This document shows, one piece after another, positions 41,065-48,034 of a stretch of DNA of 54,543 bases. The stretch's first letter is position 1, and every line of letters starts with the position of its first letter. The notes under the pieces were generated by a model that saw only the letters and a program-made list of their open reading frames with translations, searched no databases and was not told where the DNA came from. The stretch spans positions 1-54,543 of the forward strand of contig DAOVGR010000028.1 of NCBI GenBank assembly GCA_030672305.1, read 5' to 3'. A program made the position numbers and the translations under genes. Source of the stretch: Thermoplasmatales archaeon (GTDB lineage: Archaea; Thermoplasmatota; E2; DHVEG-1).

Positions 41065-41526
41065 TTATTTCTTTTTCCAGTCGCCACCAAAAGAATATTG
41101 TACAAACAATACAACACAGGTATCTCTACCGATAGGACTGTTATCTCTGGTATAATCGTAAAATTCTCCACGAATTCCTACATCTATTCCACCCCAATCA
41201 TTAATACCTAATTTTAGTGGGGTTTTTACTTTTGCACCAACAAATAATGCTACTTTATTATCCCAATAATCATAATGATTATCACTTTGTACACCATATA
41301 AACCAACAAAAGTATTTAAAGTCGATTTATTAAATCTAACCCAATCAACTCCCTGTTCAATATATCCATTAAATTTAACAACATCTTCGTTATCACAATC
41401 ACTAACAGTGAATGATCCCCAAGATGAAAATGGATATCCTATCGGTGTTTCTGCTGATACGTTTCCAACAAACAAACCGATAACCAAACAAACAACAAAC
41501 AACAAACTTAATGTAATTCTCTTCAT
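41065..41526 (-). CDS. Exported protein, probable outer-membrane beta barrel
   Basis: A Sec signal peptide (MKRITLSLLFVVCLVIGLFV...VSA, cleaved before E) precedes about 125 residues made of alternating amphipathic strands (KTPLKLGINDWGGIDVGIRG) and ending with VVLFVQYSFGGDW, the aromatic-terminated strand of outer-membrane barrels. At 153 residues it could be a small barrel or the C-terminal part of a larger export porin of the PgaA/BcsC kind. Context favours a polysaccharide export or envelope role. Confidence 0.65.
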   Translation of the reverse strand: MKRITLSLLFVVCLVIGLFVGNVSAETPIGYPFSSWGSFTVSDCDNEDVVKFNGYIEQGVDWVRFNKSTLNTFVGLYGVQSDNHYDYWDNKVALFVGAKVKTPLKLGINDWGGIDVGIRGEFYDYTRDNSPIGRDTCVVLFVQYSFGGDWKKK

Positions 41527-41545
41527 AATTCAATTCTCCTTTTTT

Positions 41546-42292
41546 TCATTTTATTTTTAACGCATTTGATAAAGTTAATATTTTTACTTTTTTATCAATA
41601 ATATATTTTACTACTTGTTCTAATTTTTTAATATCATAGTCCCATTCTCTAATTTCTCCATTTTTTTTAACAGAGTGTAACAAGAATACTAACCATGTTT
41701 TATTTTTTATTGTCAAATCAACCATTTTTTTAGCTTCATCAACAGTTGTTGTATTTTTAAATTCAAATATAGAAATATAATAGGGATCTTTAATTATATT
41801 TAGACCATTTTCATTATTTTTGTTAATAAAATCATCATCCCATGCAGTTCTATGTGATTGAAATCTTTTTTTAACTAATTTCATTATTTTATTATTAAAA
41901 TCACCATAAGGAGTTGCAAACGATATAGGATTAAACCCATGTTCTTTTAATATTTTAATTGATTCATCTAATTCAAAAATAGCTTTTTTATTACTAATCT
42001 TTGTTAAATATGGGTGAGTATGTGTATGAGCACCTATTTCCCATCCATTTTTAAATAAAGCATTTATTTGATTCCAATTCATATAATAATCACAACTCCC
42101 AACTTTGCCTGTTATTATATATACCGTGCCTTGAATATCATATTCTTCAAATAATGGTAATACATTTTTAATAACAGATATATGACCATCATCAAAAGTA
42201 AAACTAATTACAGGTTTATCTTGTGCAAAAGATACAGTACTCAACATAATTATTGATATAAATAATATTATTAATACAAATAACTTTTTCAT
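41546..42292 (-). CDS. PgaB-like polysaccharide deacetylase (NodB domain)
   Basis: Signal peptide (MKKLFVLIILFISIIMLSTV...FA) then VISFTFDDGHISV (28-40) with the catalytic/metal Asp pair of NodB motif 1, and EIGAHTHTHPYL (86-97) with the H-x3-H metal site. FATPYGDFN and FLLHSVKK correspond to later motifs. The family N-deacetylates poly-N-acetylglucosamine in the periplasm, needed for export or surface retention. Length 248 equals an isolated deacetylase domain without the PgaB hydrolase domain. It directly follows the synthase gene. Confidence 0.85.
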   Translation of the reverse strand: MKKLFVLIILFISIIMLSTVSFAQDKPVISFTFDDGHISVIKNVLPLFEEYDIQGTVYIITGKVGSCDYYMNWNQINALFKNGWEIGAHTHTHPYLTKISNKKAIFELDESIKILKEHGFNPISFATPYGDFNNKIMKLVKKRFQSHRTAWDDDFINKNNENGLNIIKDPYYISIFEFKNTTTVDEAKKMVDLTIKNKTWLVFLLHSVKKNGEIREWDYDIKKLEQVVKYIIDKKVKILTLSNALKIK

Positions 42293-42304
42293 AATTTTCT
42301 CCTT

Positions 42305-43408
42305 TTAGTGTCCTTTGTTCCATACTGTTAATGGTTCTTTTTTAATCCATTCTCTCCATAAAGACCTCCAAAATATTATCATATTTACTGGTTTAATTAT
42401 AAAAAATGATGGAATAGATGTTATAACTTTCCATACCATTTTTACTTGAAATCCTTTAATAATTGTAAAAGTAAAAATAACTAATAAACCTATTAAAATA
42501 TATATCAATAGTGCAATTACTATATTTTCTATCATTAAAAATATTACTATTGGTAAAGTGAATGGAGAAATTATTCCTTCTATAAGATACCAATATATAA
42601 ACAATCCAATTTTTTTATTTTTATGAAAGTTCTTTTTATGTATAGAAATATTTTGAAGAAATCCTCTATACCATCTATCAATTTGTGCTACAAATATTTT
42701 AAATGTTGGTGGGTCATATGGATAACAATAAGCATCCTGAACACAATAAATACGATAACCATTTAATATAAATTTCCATGTTAAATCCATATCTTCTGCT
42801 ATACTTATAGATTTAAATCCACCCATTTTTTTAACTAAATTTGTCCTAAAAACAGAAAAACAACCAGATGATACTAAAATAGCGCCCATATTATTTTGTC
42901 CTGCTTTAAAAAGACTTTGATAAAACATATATTCAATAAATCTACCACGTTCCCATATAGTTTCAATTTTTGCGGGAATAACAAACCCACAAACTGATGC
43001 TGTAAGTGGGTCATTAAAATACGGTAAAGTTTTTTCTATTGCTTCATGATGAAGAATTGTGTCTCCATCAATAGTAACAAACAAATTAGTATCAATATAT
43101 CCTTTTTCTAAAACATATTGCTGACACGTTGATTTTGTTCCCTGATTTTTATTAGTTCTAACAACCATAACTCCCATATCAGTTGCTATCTTTCCTGTAT
43201 TATCGTTGGAACAATCATCAACTACAATAATTTTATCTATTGGAATAGATTGATTTTGAACACTTTGAATAGTTTCTGCTATTGAATTTTCTTCATTATA
43301 AGCGGGAATTATTACTGAAATTGTATATTTTTTGGAAGGTTGTGTTGCGAATTTTGGTTTTAAACCTAACCACCATCTCCAACTGATTATTTTACTAAAC
43401 ATAATCAT
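42305..43408 (-). CDS. PgaC/IcaA-like processive GT2 polysaccharide synthase
   Basis: I place the start at ATG 43408 (MIMFSKIISWRWW); the in-frame GTG at 43507 lies inside the riboswitch-like leader and an ATG at 43402 is also possible. Motifs of processive beta-glycosyltransferases are present in order: ISVIIPAYNEENSIAETI, VVDDCSNDNTG (D), VTIDGDT (DxD), SIAEDMDLTWK (ED), and QIDRWYRG (QxxRW). Three or so C-terminal membrane helices follow. The N-terminal helices of PgaC are absent. Product is most likely a beta-linked N-acetylglucosamine polymer; cellulose or chitin cannot be excluded. Confidence 0.82.
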   Translation of the reverse strand: MIMFSKIISWRWWLGLKPKFATQPSKKYTISVIIPAYNEENSIAETIQSVQNQSIPIDKIIVVDDCSNDNTGKIATDMGVMVVRTNKNQGTKSTCQQYVLEKGYIDTNLFVTIDGDTILHHEAIEKTLPYFNDPLTASVCGFVIPAKIETIWERGRFIEYMFYQSLFKAGQNNMGAILVSSGCFSVFRTNLVKKMGGFKSISIAEDMDLTWKFILNGYRIYCVQDAYCYPYDPPTFKIFVAQIDRWYRGFLQNISIHKKNFHKNKKIGLFIYWYLIEGIISPFTLPIVIFLMIENIVIALLIYILIGLLVIFTFTIIKGFQVKMVWKVITSIPSFFIIKPVNMIIFWRSLWREWIKKEPLTVWNKGH

Positions 43409-43436
43409 CACTGGTGTATTTAATATCTTTATGCAT
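43395..43436 (-). CDS. Possible 13-aa leader peptide overlapping the synthase start
   Basis: ATG at 43436 has the best ribosome site of the leader (GAAAGGAATTTAAT). It encodes MHKDIKYTSDDYV and stops at TAG 43395-43397, overlapping the ATG codons 43408 and 43402 of the synthase. This is the geometry of translational coupling. A single-base error joining the two frames is the alternative. Confidence 0.45.
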   Translation of the reverse strand: MHKDIKYTSDDYV

Positions 43437-43458
43437 ATTAAATTCCTTTCATTAATAT

Positions 43459-43525
43459 GCAACCCGACCATCTCATTGAGACTCGTAGCTTTCCGTCCTT
43501 CAATCACTTGAAGTTTGGCTGGTTA
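43459..43525 (-). promoter_or_regulatory. GEMM-I-type (cyclic-dinucleotide) riboswitch-like element
   Basis: On the minus strand the leader reads CCAAAC, then TTCAA-GTGA-TTGAA (a stem with GNRA tetraloop, 43499-43512), then GGACGGAAAGC (43488-43498), TACGAGTCT, and GATGGTCGGGTTGC ending at 43459. This reproduces the GEMM-I order: CAAAC, P1b hairpin with GNRA loop, GGACGCAAAGC, receptor helix, GAUGGCCGGGUUGCC. Differences by eye: the base equivalent to ligand-contacting G20 is C, and GCAAAGC is GGAAAGC; the basal helix is weak. It precedes the synthase gene, as c-di-GMP riboswitches often precede surface-polysaccharide genes. Confidence 0.75.
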
Positions 43526-43545
43526 ATTTTTCTTCCTGATTTAAT

Positions 43546-44406
43546 TTATTCTTTACATAATTCATGAATTTTTTTAGCCTGATCTTCTATAATCTTTTTA
43601 TTAGTTTGACTCACTCTAAGTAATTGTTTAACATGATTGATATGTTTTGGATCTATAGGTTTCCCAGTAACATTGAGATTAAGAAAATATCTATATTTTT
43701 GTTCATGAGATAAATTAGTTGCTTCTGAATGTGAGATATTATAATCTTCAAAATGATTTTGATCTCTCCAATTTAATTCAGAGAACTTTAATCCTTTATA
43801 CTCAAATCTATCTTCAAAGAATTCTAATATGGTAATTATTCGCTGCTTACCATCCAAGATTTCATATGATTGTGTATTCTCTTTAAATGGTCTTTTTATA
43901 ATAGTAAATTTTCCAATGTCGATATTTCTAAATATTGAATCTATTAATAGAACTTTATCATCTGGCGACCAAACATTACCCCTTTGATAATCTGGATTTA
44001 AATCCAATCCTGAGTAATAATACATATGTAGTATACTAGATATAGTTCGTTGTGAATAATTAAGTTTTAAGTCTCCATTTTGTATTAATAATGGTGGGGA
44101 TTTTCTTTGATCAGAGGTTCTATATGGGAGTAGACTGGTCCATGGAAGGTATCTAATTTCAAAGGTTCCTCCTTTATATTTTCCGTATTCGACTCTTGGA
44201 GTTATGATTAATAATTTGTAATATCTTCCTCCGTCAAAAATTTCAAGGATATGATTCCATTCCCAATTCCCATATTGAACTCGATCGCCAATTTTATATA
44301 TTCGAGAAGGTTCATGTAGATACATTCTTTGACAATCAGTTTTTTGTGTTTGTAGCATACTATGAAGTCTTCTTACATACGCTTGTGGACTTTCTTTTCT
44401 TGCCAT
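43546..44406 (-). CDS. DUF262-domain protein
   Basis: LDLNPDYQRGNVWSPDDKVLLIDSIF (read P-x-Y-Q-R...W...LI-S-I) and YEILDGKQRIITILEFF are the two signatures of DUF262 (GmrSD N-terminal, ParB-like fold that uses NTPs). The first 110 residues include an SH3-like segment (YKIGDRVQYGNWEWNHILEI). No DUF1524 HNH nuclease is attached, so it is not a full GmrSD restriction enzyme. It ends about 20 nt before the riboswitch-like element. Confidence 0.78.
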   Translation of the reverse strand: MARKESPQAYVRRLHSMLQTQKTDCQRMYLHEPSRIYKIGDRVQYGNWEWNHILEIFDGGRYYKLLIITPRVEYGKYKGGTFEIRYLPWTSLLPYRTSDQRKSPPLLIQNGDLKLNYSQRTISSILHMYYYSGLDLNPDYQRGNVWSPDDKVLLIDSIFRNIDIGKFTIIKRPFKENTQSYEILDGKQRIITILEFFEDRFEYKGLKFSELNWRDQNHFEDYNISHSEATNLSHEQKYRYFLNLNVTGKPIDPKHINHVKQLLRVSQTNKKIIEDQAKKIHELCKE

Positions 44407-44419
44407 TTTTTAACACCTT

Positions 44420-44824
44420 TTAATTATTTAATCTTTTAATTGCTTCGTCTGCAATTTCATTCGTTAGTCCAAATTCTCCATCTGTTTGTAATAAATGAGG
44501 CATTAAATGAACCATATCAGAATCATCATCTAGAATAACAAATTTTTCTACATCCGGATTTTCATCTAACCATTCTTGAATTTCAATTCCTCGTTTCTTC
44601 CAAAGAATTGGGGTTTTGCCAATGTAATTTATTTTCATATCGTTTTTTATAGCATCACACCGATATTCAATTTTTCTCCATGTGCTAGATAATACTATTT
44701 TAGCTCCGGTCTCTTCAATGATTCGGTTTAATATTTTTATAAGATTGGGGTCCCAACATATAAATTCCCCTGGCGTGTCGTCATTATTAAGAACTCCGTC
44801 TATATCAAGAAATATTATTTTCAT
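44420..44824 (-). CDS. HAD-family protein (RNA-repair-associated type)
   Basis: MKIIFLDIDGVLNND is HAD motif I; TGAKIVLSSTWR, GIEIQEWLDENP and FVILDDDSDM then GLTNEIADEAIKRL are the signature blocks of the HAD domain named for Swiss-army-knife RNA repair proteins. The family is widespread in phages; a nucleic-acid phosphatase role is assumed. It follows two tRNA genes and the same transcript carries RtcB. Confidence 0.78.
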   Translation of the reverse strand: MKIIFLDIDGVLNNDDTPGEFICWDPNLIKILNRIIEETGAKIVLSSTWRKIEYRCDAIKNDMKINYIGKTPILWKKRGIEIQEWLDENPDVEKFVILDDDSDMVHLMPHLLQTDGEFGLTNEIADEAIKRLNN

Positions 44825-44841
44825 ATGGTTTCCTTTTTAAA

Positions 44842-44918
44842 TGGTTCCCCCAGAAGGATTCGAACCTTCGACTTACCGCTTAAAAGGCGGTTACTCTAAC
44901 CAACTGAGTTATGGAGGA
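44842..44918 (-). tRNA. tRNA-Lys(TTT)
   Basis: Cloverleaf: acceptor TCCTCCA/TGGGGGA, anticodon stem ACCGC-CTTTTAA-GCGGT with TTT, T-arm GAAGG-TTCGAAT-CCTTC, discriminator A, and CCA encoded (rc of 44842-44844). It lies between tRNA-Cys and the HAD gene, 17 nt before that start codon. Confidence 0.93.
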
Positions 44919-44970
44919 TTATTCTTTATTAACTTTTATTTATTATATCTAAATTCTTCCTTTGTTTTTA

Positions 44971-45048
44971 TGGAGACCCCGACAGGATTTGAACCTGCGA
45001 ACAATAGAGTTGCAATCTACCGCCTTAACCAGACTCGGCAACAGGATC
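44971..45048 (-). tRNA. tRNA-Cys(GCA)
   Basis: Acceptor GATCCTG/CGGGGTC, anticodon stem GTAGA-TTGCAAC-TCTAT, T-arm GCAGG-TTCAAAT-CCTGT, U73 (Cys identity) and encoded CCA. The preceding CDS stop is 1 nt upstream of its 5' end. Confidence 0.88.
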
Positions 45049-45049
45049 A

Positions 45050-45289
45050 TTATAAGTCATATTTTTCATCAACAGTAACCCCTATATTTGGTAAGTTATC
45101 ATCCTTTTCATCAGGGTACAACTTTTCGTATTTCTTCATATATTTTTCATTAAATTTTACTAGAGTTTTTGTACTTTTAAACATAAGATTGATGGTCTCT
45201 CGATTATCAGTTAAGATTTCTGTTAGTAATTCAGCACAAGTTGCTATTTTTTCAAGACTAATTGTATTTTGATCTTTTTCTGAACTCAT
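45050..45289 (-). CDS. Small hypothetical protein
   Basis: 79 residues, helical N-terminal two thirds and an acidic C terminus. Ribosome site AAAGGAGATGAATT. Its stop codon nearly touches the tRNA-Cys gene. No family recognised. Confidence 0.55.
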   Translation of the reverse strand: MSSEKDQNTISLEKIATCAELLTEILTDNRETINLMFKSTKTLVKFNEKYMKKYEKLYPDEKDDNLPNIGVTVDEKYDL

Positions 45290-45304
45290 AATTCATCTCC
45301 TTTA

Positions 45305-45670
45305 TTATTGTAAGGTAGTATTCCCACCAACAAAATTCAATCCCTTTTTTTGAAATTCTTCCAGAGTTTGATTGTTTACTTCAGAATGTAATTGATCTAT
45401 AAGGGGTTTATATTGCATATAAACTTTATGTATTGTTTCTGTTAGAGTTATTAAATCTTTCTGATTTGCTACTATACTTATTTGATTTATATAAAACATA
45501 CATAAATATAAAGATCCACACATTGCTTTTATACCTATTAGATATGGATCTTTTATTTTTTTATCATTAGGTTTTATTACGTCTTCTAGATACTTTAATA
45601 ATTTTGGTACATCTTCGAAATATAAACGTAATTTTTCTAAGTATAATGCTACTTTTTCTTGTTCTGTCAT
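45305..45670 (-). CDS. Hypothetical helical protein
   Basis: The start at ATG 45670 is 10 nt after GGAGG; a TTG at 45676 is only 4 nt away. The 121-residue product is all-helical (LEKLRLYFEDVPKLLKYLED...), similar to a four-helix bundle. No family recognised. Confidence 0.55.
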   Translation of the reverse strand: MTEQEKVALYLEKLRLYFEDVPKLLKYLEDVIKPNDKKIKDPYLIGIKAMCGSLYLCMFYINQISIVANQKDLITLTETIHKVYMQYKPLIDQLHSEVNNQTLEEFQKKGLNFVGGNTTLQ

Positions 45671-45694
45671 AATCAATTATCCTCCAACGAAAAT

Positions 45695-45728
45695 ATCCAG
45701 GATGATTTTAAGGTTAACCATCCTGGAT
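45695..45728 (-). terminator. Probable intrinsic terminator
   Basis: A 10-bp perfect stem, ATCCAGGATG (45695-45704) and CATCCTGGAT (45719-45728), lies 4 nt downstream of the stop of the basic-protein gene on the minus strand and is followed there by ATTTTCG. A moderate U-run makes termination likely but perhaps partial. Confidence 0.6.
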
Positions 45729-45732
45729 TTGA

Positions 45733-45915
45733 TTAATTAGCTTTTTCTTTTCTTGCTTTTTTCTTGGCAAGTATTTTAGCGATTTTGGCAGCTTTACGTG
45801 CTTTATTTTTTTCACGTCTGTTTTCTGCAACATAGCGGGCGTGAGTAGGTTTTCTCATTCCTCTGCCAAATTTTCTGTTCTTTTTGCCTGTTTTACGAGT
45901 AGGGTTTGAGCTCAT
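45733..45915 (-). CDS. Small, very basic protein
   Basis: 60 residues, about half Lys/Arg/Ala (RKTGKKNRKFGRGMRK...AAKIAKILAKKKARKE). AAAGGAGGTGATATATC is a near-perfect Shine-Dalgarno, suggesting high expression. The gene is less AT-rich than its neighbours. It could bind nucleic acid or associate with ribosomes; there is no defined family. Confidence 0.65.
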   Translation of the reverse strand: MSSNPTRKTGKKNRKFGRGMRKPTHARYVAENRREKNKARKAAKIAKILAKKKARKEKAN

Positions 45916-46036
45916 GATATATCACCTCCTTTATGGTTTTACATCATTGAACAAGCCCTCCCGTACTTTTTATTGTGTTTCTTTTTTTCGTACATTTTAA
46001 TCTCCCCTACTACTTTTTTATTTGTTCTTAAGATTC

Positions 46037-46411
46037 TCAAATATAATCTATAGTCATAAACCAGGATTCCCAAGAATTTTTCTTTGCTACTCTTGATAAT
46101 TGTGATGTTGTTAATTTAATTGGGATATTACGAAGCTTTTTATATTTACCTGGTTTGATTGTTTCTAAAACCCCAACAGTCCTAAGATTATATATATAAC
46201 TATCTACTGTATTATATCTTTGTAAACTACTATATTTATAATAAATTGAACTGATTAAATCCATTCTTGAAATAACATTCCCCATTGGAAATTTATTTAT
46301 ATATTCTTTTAATAATTCCCAAATAGATTTTTCATTAAAAGTGGATACCAATTTACTTTTACCTTGTTCCACTATACGTTGTATTCTATAAGGTCTGGTT
46401 CTCTTTATCAT
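46037..46411 (-). CDS. Small winged-helix-like protein, paralogue of the 46898-47236 product
   Basis: IWELLKEYINKFPMGNVISRMDLIS...NTVDSYIYNLRTVGVLETIKPGKYK has helix-turn-helix plus wing character, and the C terminus IPIKLTTSQLSRVAKKN...WFM aligns with IPEKLTIQETKELTSQPEW...WFM of the 46898-47236 product. The basic N terminus (MIKRTRPYRIQRIVEQGK) is specific to this copy. DNA binding or regulation is plausible. Confidence 0.55.
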   Translation of the reverse strand: MIKRTRPYRIQRIVEQGKSKLVSTFNEKSIWELLKEYINKFPMGNVISRMDLISSIYYKYSSLQRYNTVDSYIYNLRTVGVLETIKPGKYKKLRNIPIKLTTSQLSRVAKKNSWESWFMTIDYI

Positions 46412-46565
46412 ATCTATCTCTCATCCTTATAATTTTTTTAATTTTTTTATTTAAATATTTTCTATTAATAATTAAACGAAGAATTTTATCATCAATAGCT
46501 TGTAAGTTTTCTTTAAGCTTTGGAAGATTATTAATTTGTTTTTCCATACTTTCTTTTAAACCCAT
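46386..46565 (-). CDS. Small helical protein (59 aa)
   Basis: Minus-strand ORF MGLKESMEKQINNLPKLKEN... behind GAAAGGATTATAATT, overlapping the winged-helix gene by 26 nt. A Lys-rich coiled-coil composition. Good ribosome site and normal position support it. Confidence 0.55.
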   Translation of the reverse strand: MGLKESMEKQINNLPKLKENLQAIDDKILRLIINRKYLNKKIKKIIRMRDRYDKENQTL

Positions 46566-46598
46566 AATTATAATCCTTTCGTTTGGAGATGATGGTTA

Positions 46599-46802
46599 TT
46601 AATTTAAGTATTTACATTTTTTTAAAGTACCAGATGTTTTAAACTTTTTTCCGCAATATGGATCCGTTAATAATGTTGGATTTTTTCCTTTTCTTTTATC
46701 ATTATAACAATGAAAAGGATATTTGTGAGTTGAATTGTAACATTGACAGTGACTACATGTTATACATTCTATTTTACAAGTTATTTTATAAGTAGATGAC
46801 AT
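46599..46802 (-). CDS. Cys-rich small protein
   Basis: The real start is ATG 46802 (MSSTYKITCKIECITCSHCQ) behind AAAGGAAAATAAAT; the frame upstream reads through tRNA-His. Seven or more Cys/His residues (CxxxCxxCxxCxC, HC, C, C) suggest zinc or iron-sulfur binding. 67 residues. Function unknown. Confidence 0.6.
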   Translation of the reverse strand: MSSTYKITCKIECITCSHCQCYNSTHKYPFHCYNDKRKGKNPTLLTDPYCGKKFKTSGTLKKCKYLN

Positions 46803-46824
46803 ATTTATTTTCCTTTCTTTTGGA

Positions 46825-46897
46825 GGTGACGGTGGAGTCTCGAACTCCATTACACCAGGGCCACAACCTGGCGGCGTACCAGTATGCCTCCCGCCAC
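46825..46897 (-). tRNA. tRNA-His(GTG)
   Basis: Acceptor GTGGCGG/CCGTCAC, anticodon stem CCAGG-TTGTGGC-CCTGG (GTG), T-arm TGGAG-TTCGAGA-CTCCA, C73. CCA is not encoded. The -1 base is A (last base of the upstream TAA stop), not the G-1 normally encoded for bacterial tRNA-His. Confidence 0.85.
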
Positions 46898-47236
46898 TTA
46901 TATGATATTTCCTTCTGGATACATAAACCATAACATCCATTCAGGTTGACTTGTTAATTCTTTAGTTTCTTGAATGGTTAATTTTTCAGGGATTTTCCAT
47001 ATTAATTTATATATTGTTGTAAAATATTTTTCTTCAAGACTATATGTAAAACCATGTATTATTCTTACAAAACCTGCTTTATGTAAAATATAAGTATAGT
47101 CTAATAACATACATTTATTTGTAAAAATATTATGTGTTATAGGAATTTTTTCAATAATTTCGTTTAATGTAAGATTATAAGGATTTTCATTTAAAATATG
47201 TTTTAATTTTTCCCATATATTATTATCCATGGTCAT
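46898..47236 (-). CDS. Small winged-helix-like protein, paralogue of the 46037-46411 product
   Basis: WEKLKHILNENPYNLTLNEIIEKI followed by TYILHKAGFVRIIHGFTYS resembles a winged helix, and the C-terminal IPEKLTIQETKELTSQPEW-WFM block is shared with the 46037-46411 gene. Overlaps the membrane gene by 4 nt (ATGA). Its stop abuts the tRNA-His gene. Confidence 0.55.
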   Translation of the reverse strand: MTMDNNIWEKLKHILNENPYNLTLNEIIEKIPITHNIFTNKCMLLDYTYILHKAGFVRIIHGFTYSLEEKYFTTIYKLIWKIPEKLTIQETKELTSQPEWMLWFMYPEGNII

Positions 47237-47646
47237 TTTCTTCTTCTTTCTTTTTTTCTCCTATCATGGTAAGGATCTATTACAGTATTTCCTCGTCGTC
47301 GATCTTTAATTCGTAGATCTATAATTTTTCTATTTTTATTAATTAATTGTATGTCTTGATCTGATATTGTTCTTTCCATTTTTTTATTCCCTTTAAAATA
47401 ATTAACGATTAACATTATGATAATAGCCAAAATTCCACCAGGAGCAAATAATATTATTAACATTACTGCAAATGGACTTTTTAATATCGCTGCCTTTTTA
47501 TAAATTAAATATGAAAGGAATAAAAACGATATTATAAATATAAATAAATATATATTAGTTGATATGTTATAATCAATACTAAAATAAAATATTGGTATTA
47601 AAGCCAATAGAAAAGATATGAAATAAATTTGTTTGCGACTTACCAT
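47233..47646 (-). CDS. Small membrane protein with RR-rich tail
   Basis: Three predicted membrane helices (FISFLLALIPIFYFSI; IYLFIFIISFLFLSYLI; SPFAVMLIILFAPGGILAII) precede a basic tail (DLRIKDRRRGNTVIDPYHD then RRKKERRRK). A related DRRS...RRKEER pattern occurs in the 53168-53287 peptide. Possibly a small anchor or channel; unknown. Confidence 0.6.
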   Translation of the reverse strand: MVSRKQIYFISFLLALIPIFYFSIDYNISTNIYLFIFIISFLFLSYLIYKKAAILKSPFAVMLIILFAPGGILAIIIMLIVNYFKGNKKMERTISDQDIQLINKNRKIIDLRIKDRRRGNTVIDPYHDRRKKERRRK

Positions 47647-47647
47647 T

Positions 47648-48034
47648 TCATCTCCTTAACTTTTTATTTATACATTCAATTAATAAAATTCCAATTAAAA
47701 GGCCTAATAATAAACATGGAAGTGATAATATAATTAATATATGATACCATTTTTTATTAATGCCTTCTATAATATGATATATATGTATCCATATTCCTAT
47801 AGATAACCAAATAAGAATAAAGAATATAATTAGAGCAGATGTAAAAATATAAATACTATACCAAAATAGTATTGATAAAATTATTGCAATAACTAATCCT
47901 ATTATTAATAGAATATCATCTCGAGTAGTTATAATTTTTTTTAATTCTTTACATGGGACACTGCAACAAGCATCAACTATACATTCTTTACATGGATTAA
48001 TAAAGTATCGTTTTAATTTATTTTTTCTTTCCAT
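47648..48034 (-). CDS. Membrane protein with Cys-cluster motif
   Basis: N-terminal NPCKECIVDACCSVPCKEL (residues 13-31) is a PC-x2-C-[IL]-V-x2-CC-x3-C cluster, followed by three or so membrane helices (LLIIGLVIAIILSILFW and others). One of six window proteins with this motif. Overlaps the related upstream gene by 22 nt. The motif looks like a metal or iron-sulfur site at the cytoplasmic face of a membrane protein; no function known. Confidence 0.65.
   Translation of the reverse strand: MERKNKLKRYFINPCKECIVDACCSVPCKELKKIITTRDDILLIIGLVIAIILSILFWYSIYIFTSALIIFFILIWLSIGIWIHIYHIIEGINKKWYHILIILSLPCLLLGLLIGILLIECINKKLRR

Noticed and set aside
43409-43507. Upstream GTG start for the PgaC-like gene
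   Set aside because: The 33 extra codons are the riboswitch-like aptamer, and no ribosome site precedes GTG 43507.
44841-45272. Plus-strand ORF beginning MVPPEGFEPSTYRLKGG
   Set aside because: It is antisense to tRNA-Lys and tRNA-Cys; the GFEPST...YSNQLSYGG string is the well-known artefact of translating tRNA complements.
46803-46940. 5' extension of the Cys-rich 46599 gene on the minus strand
   Set aside because: The extension reads through tRNA-His, and a good ribosome site exists at ATG 46802.
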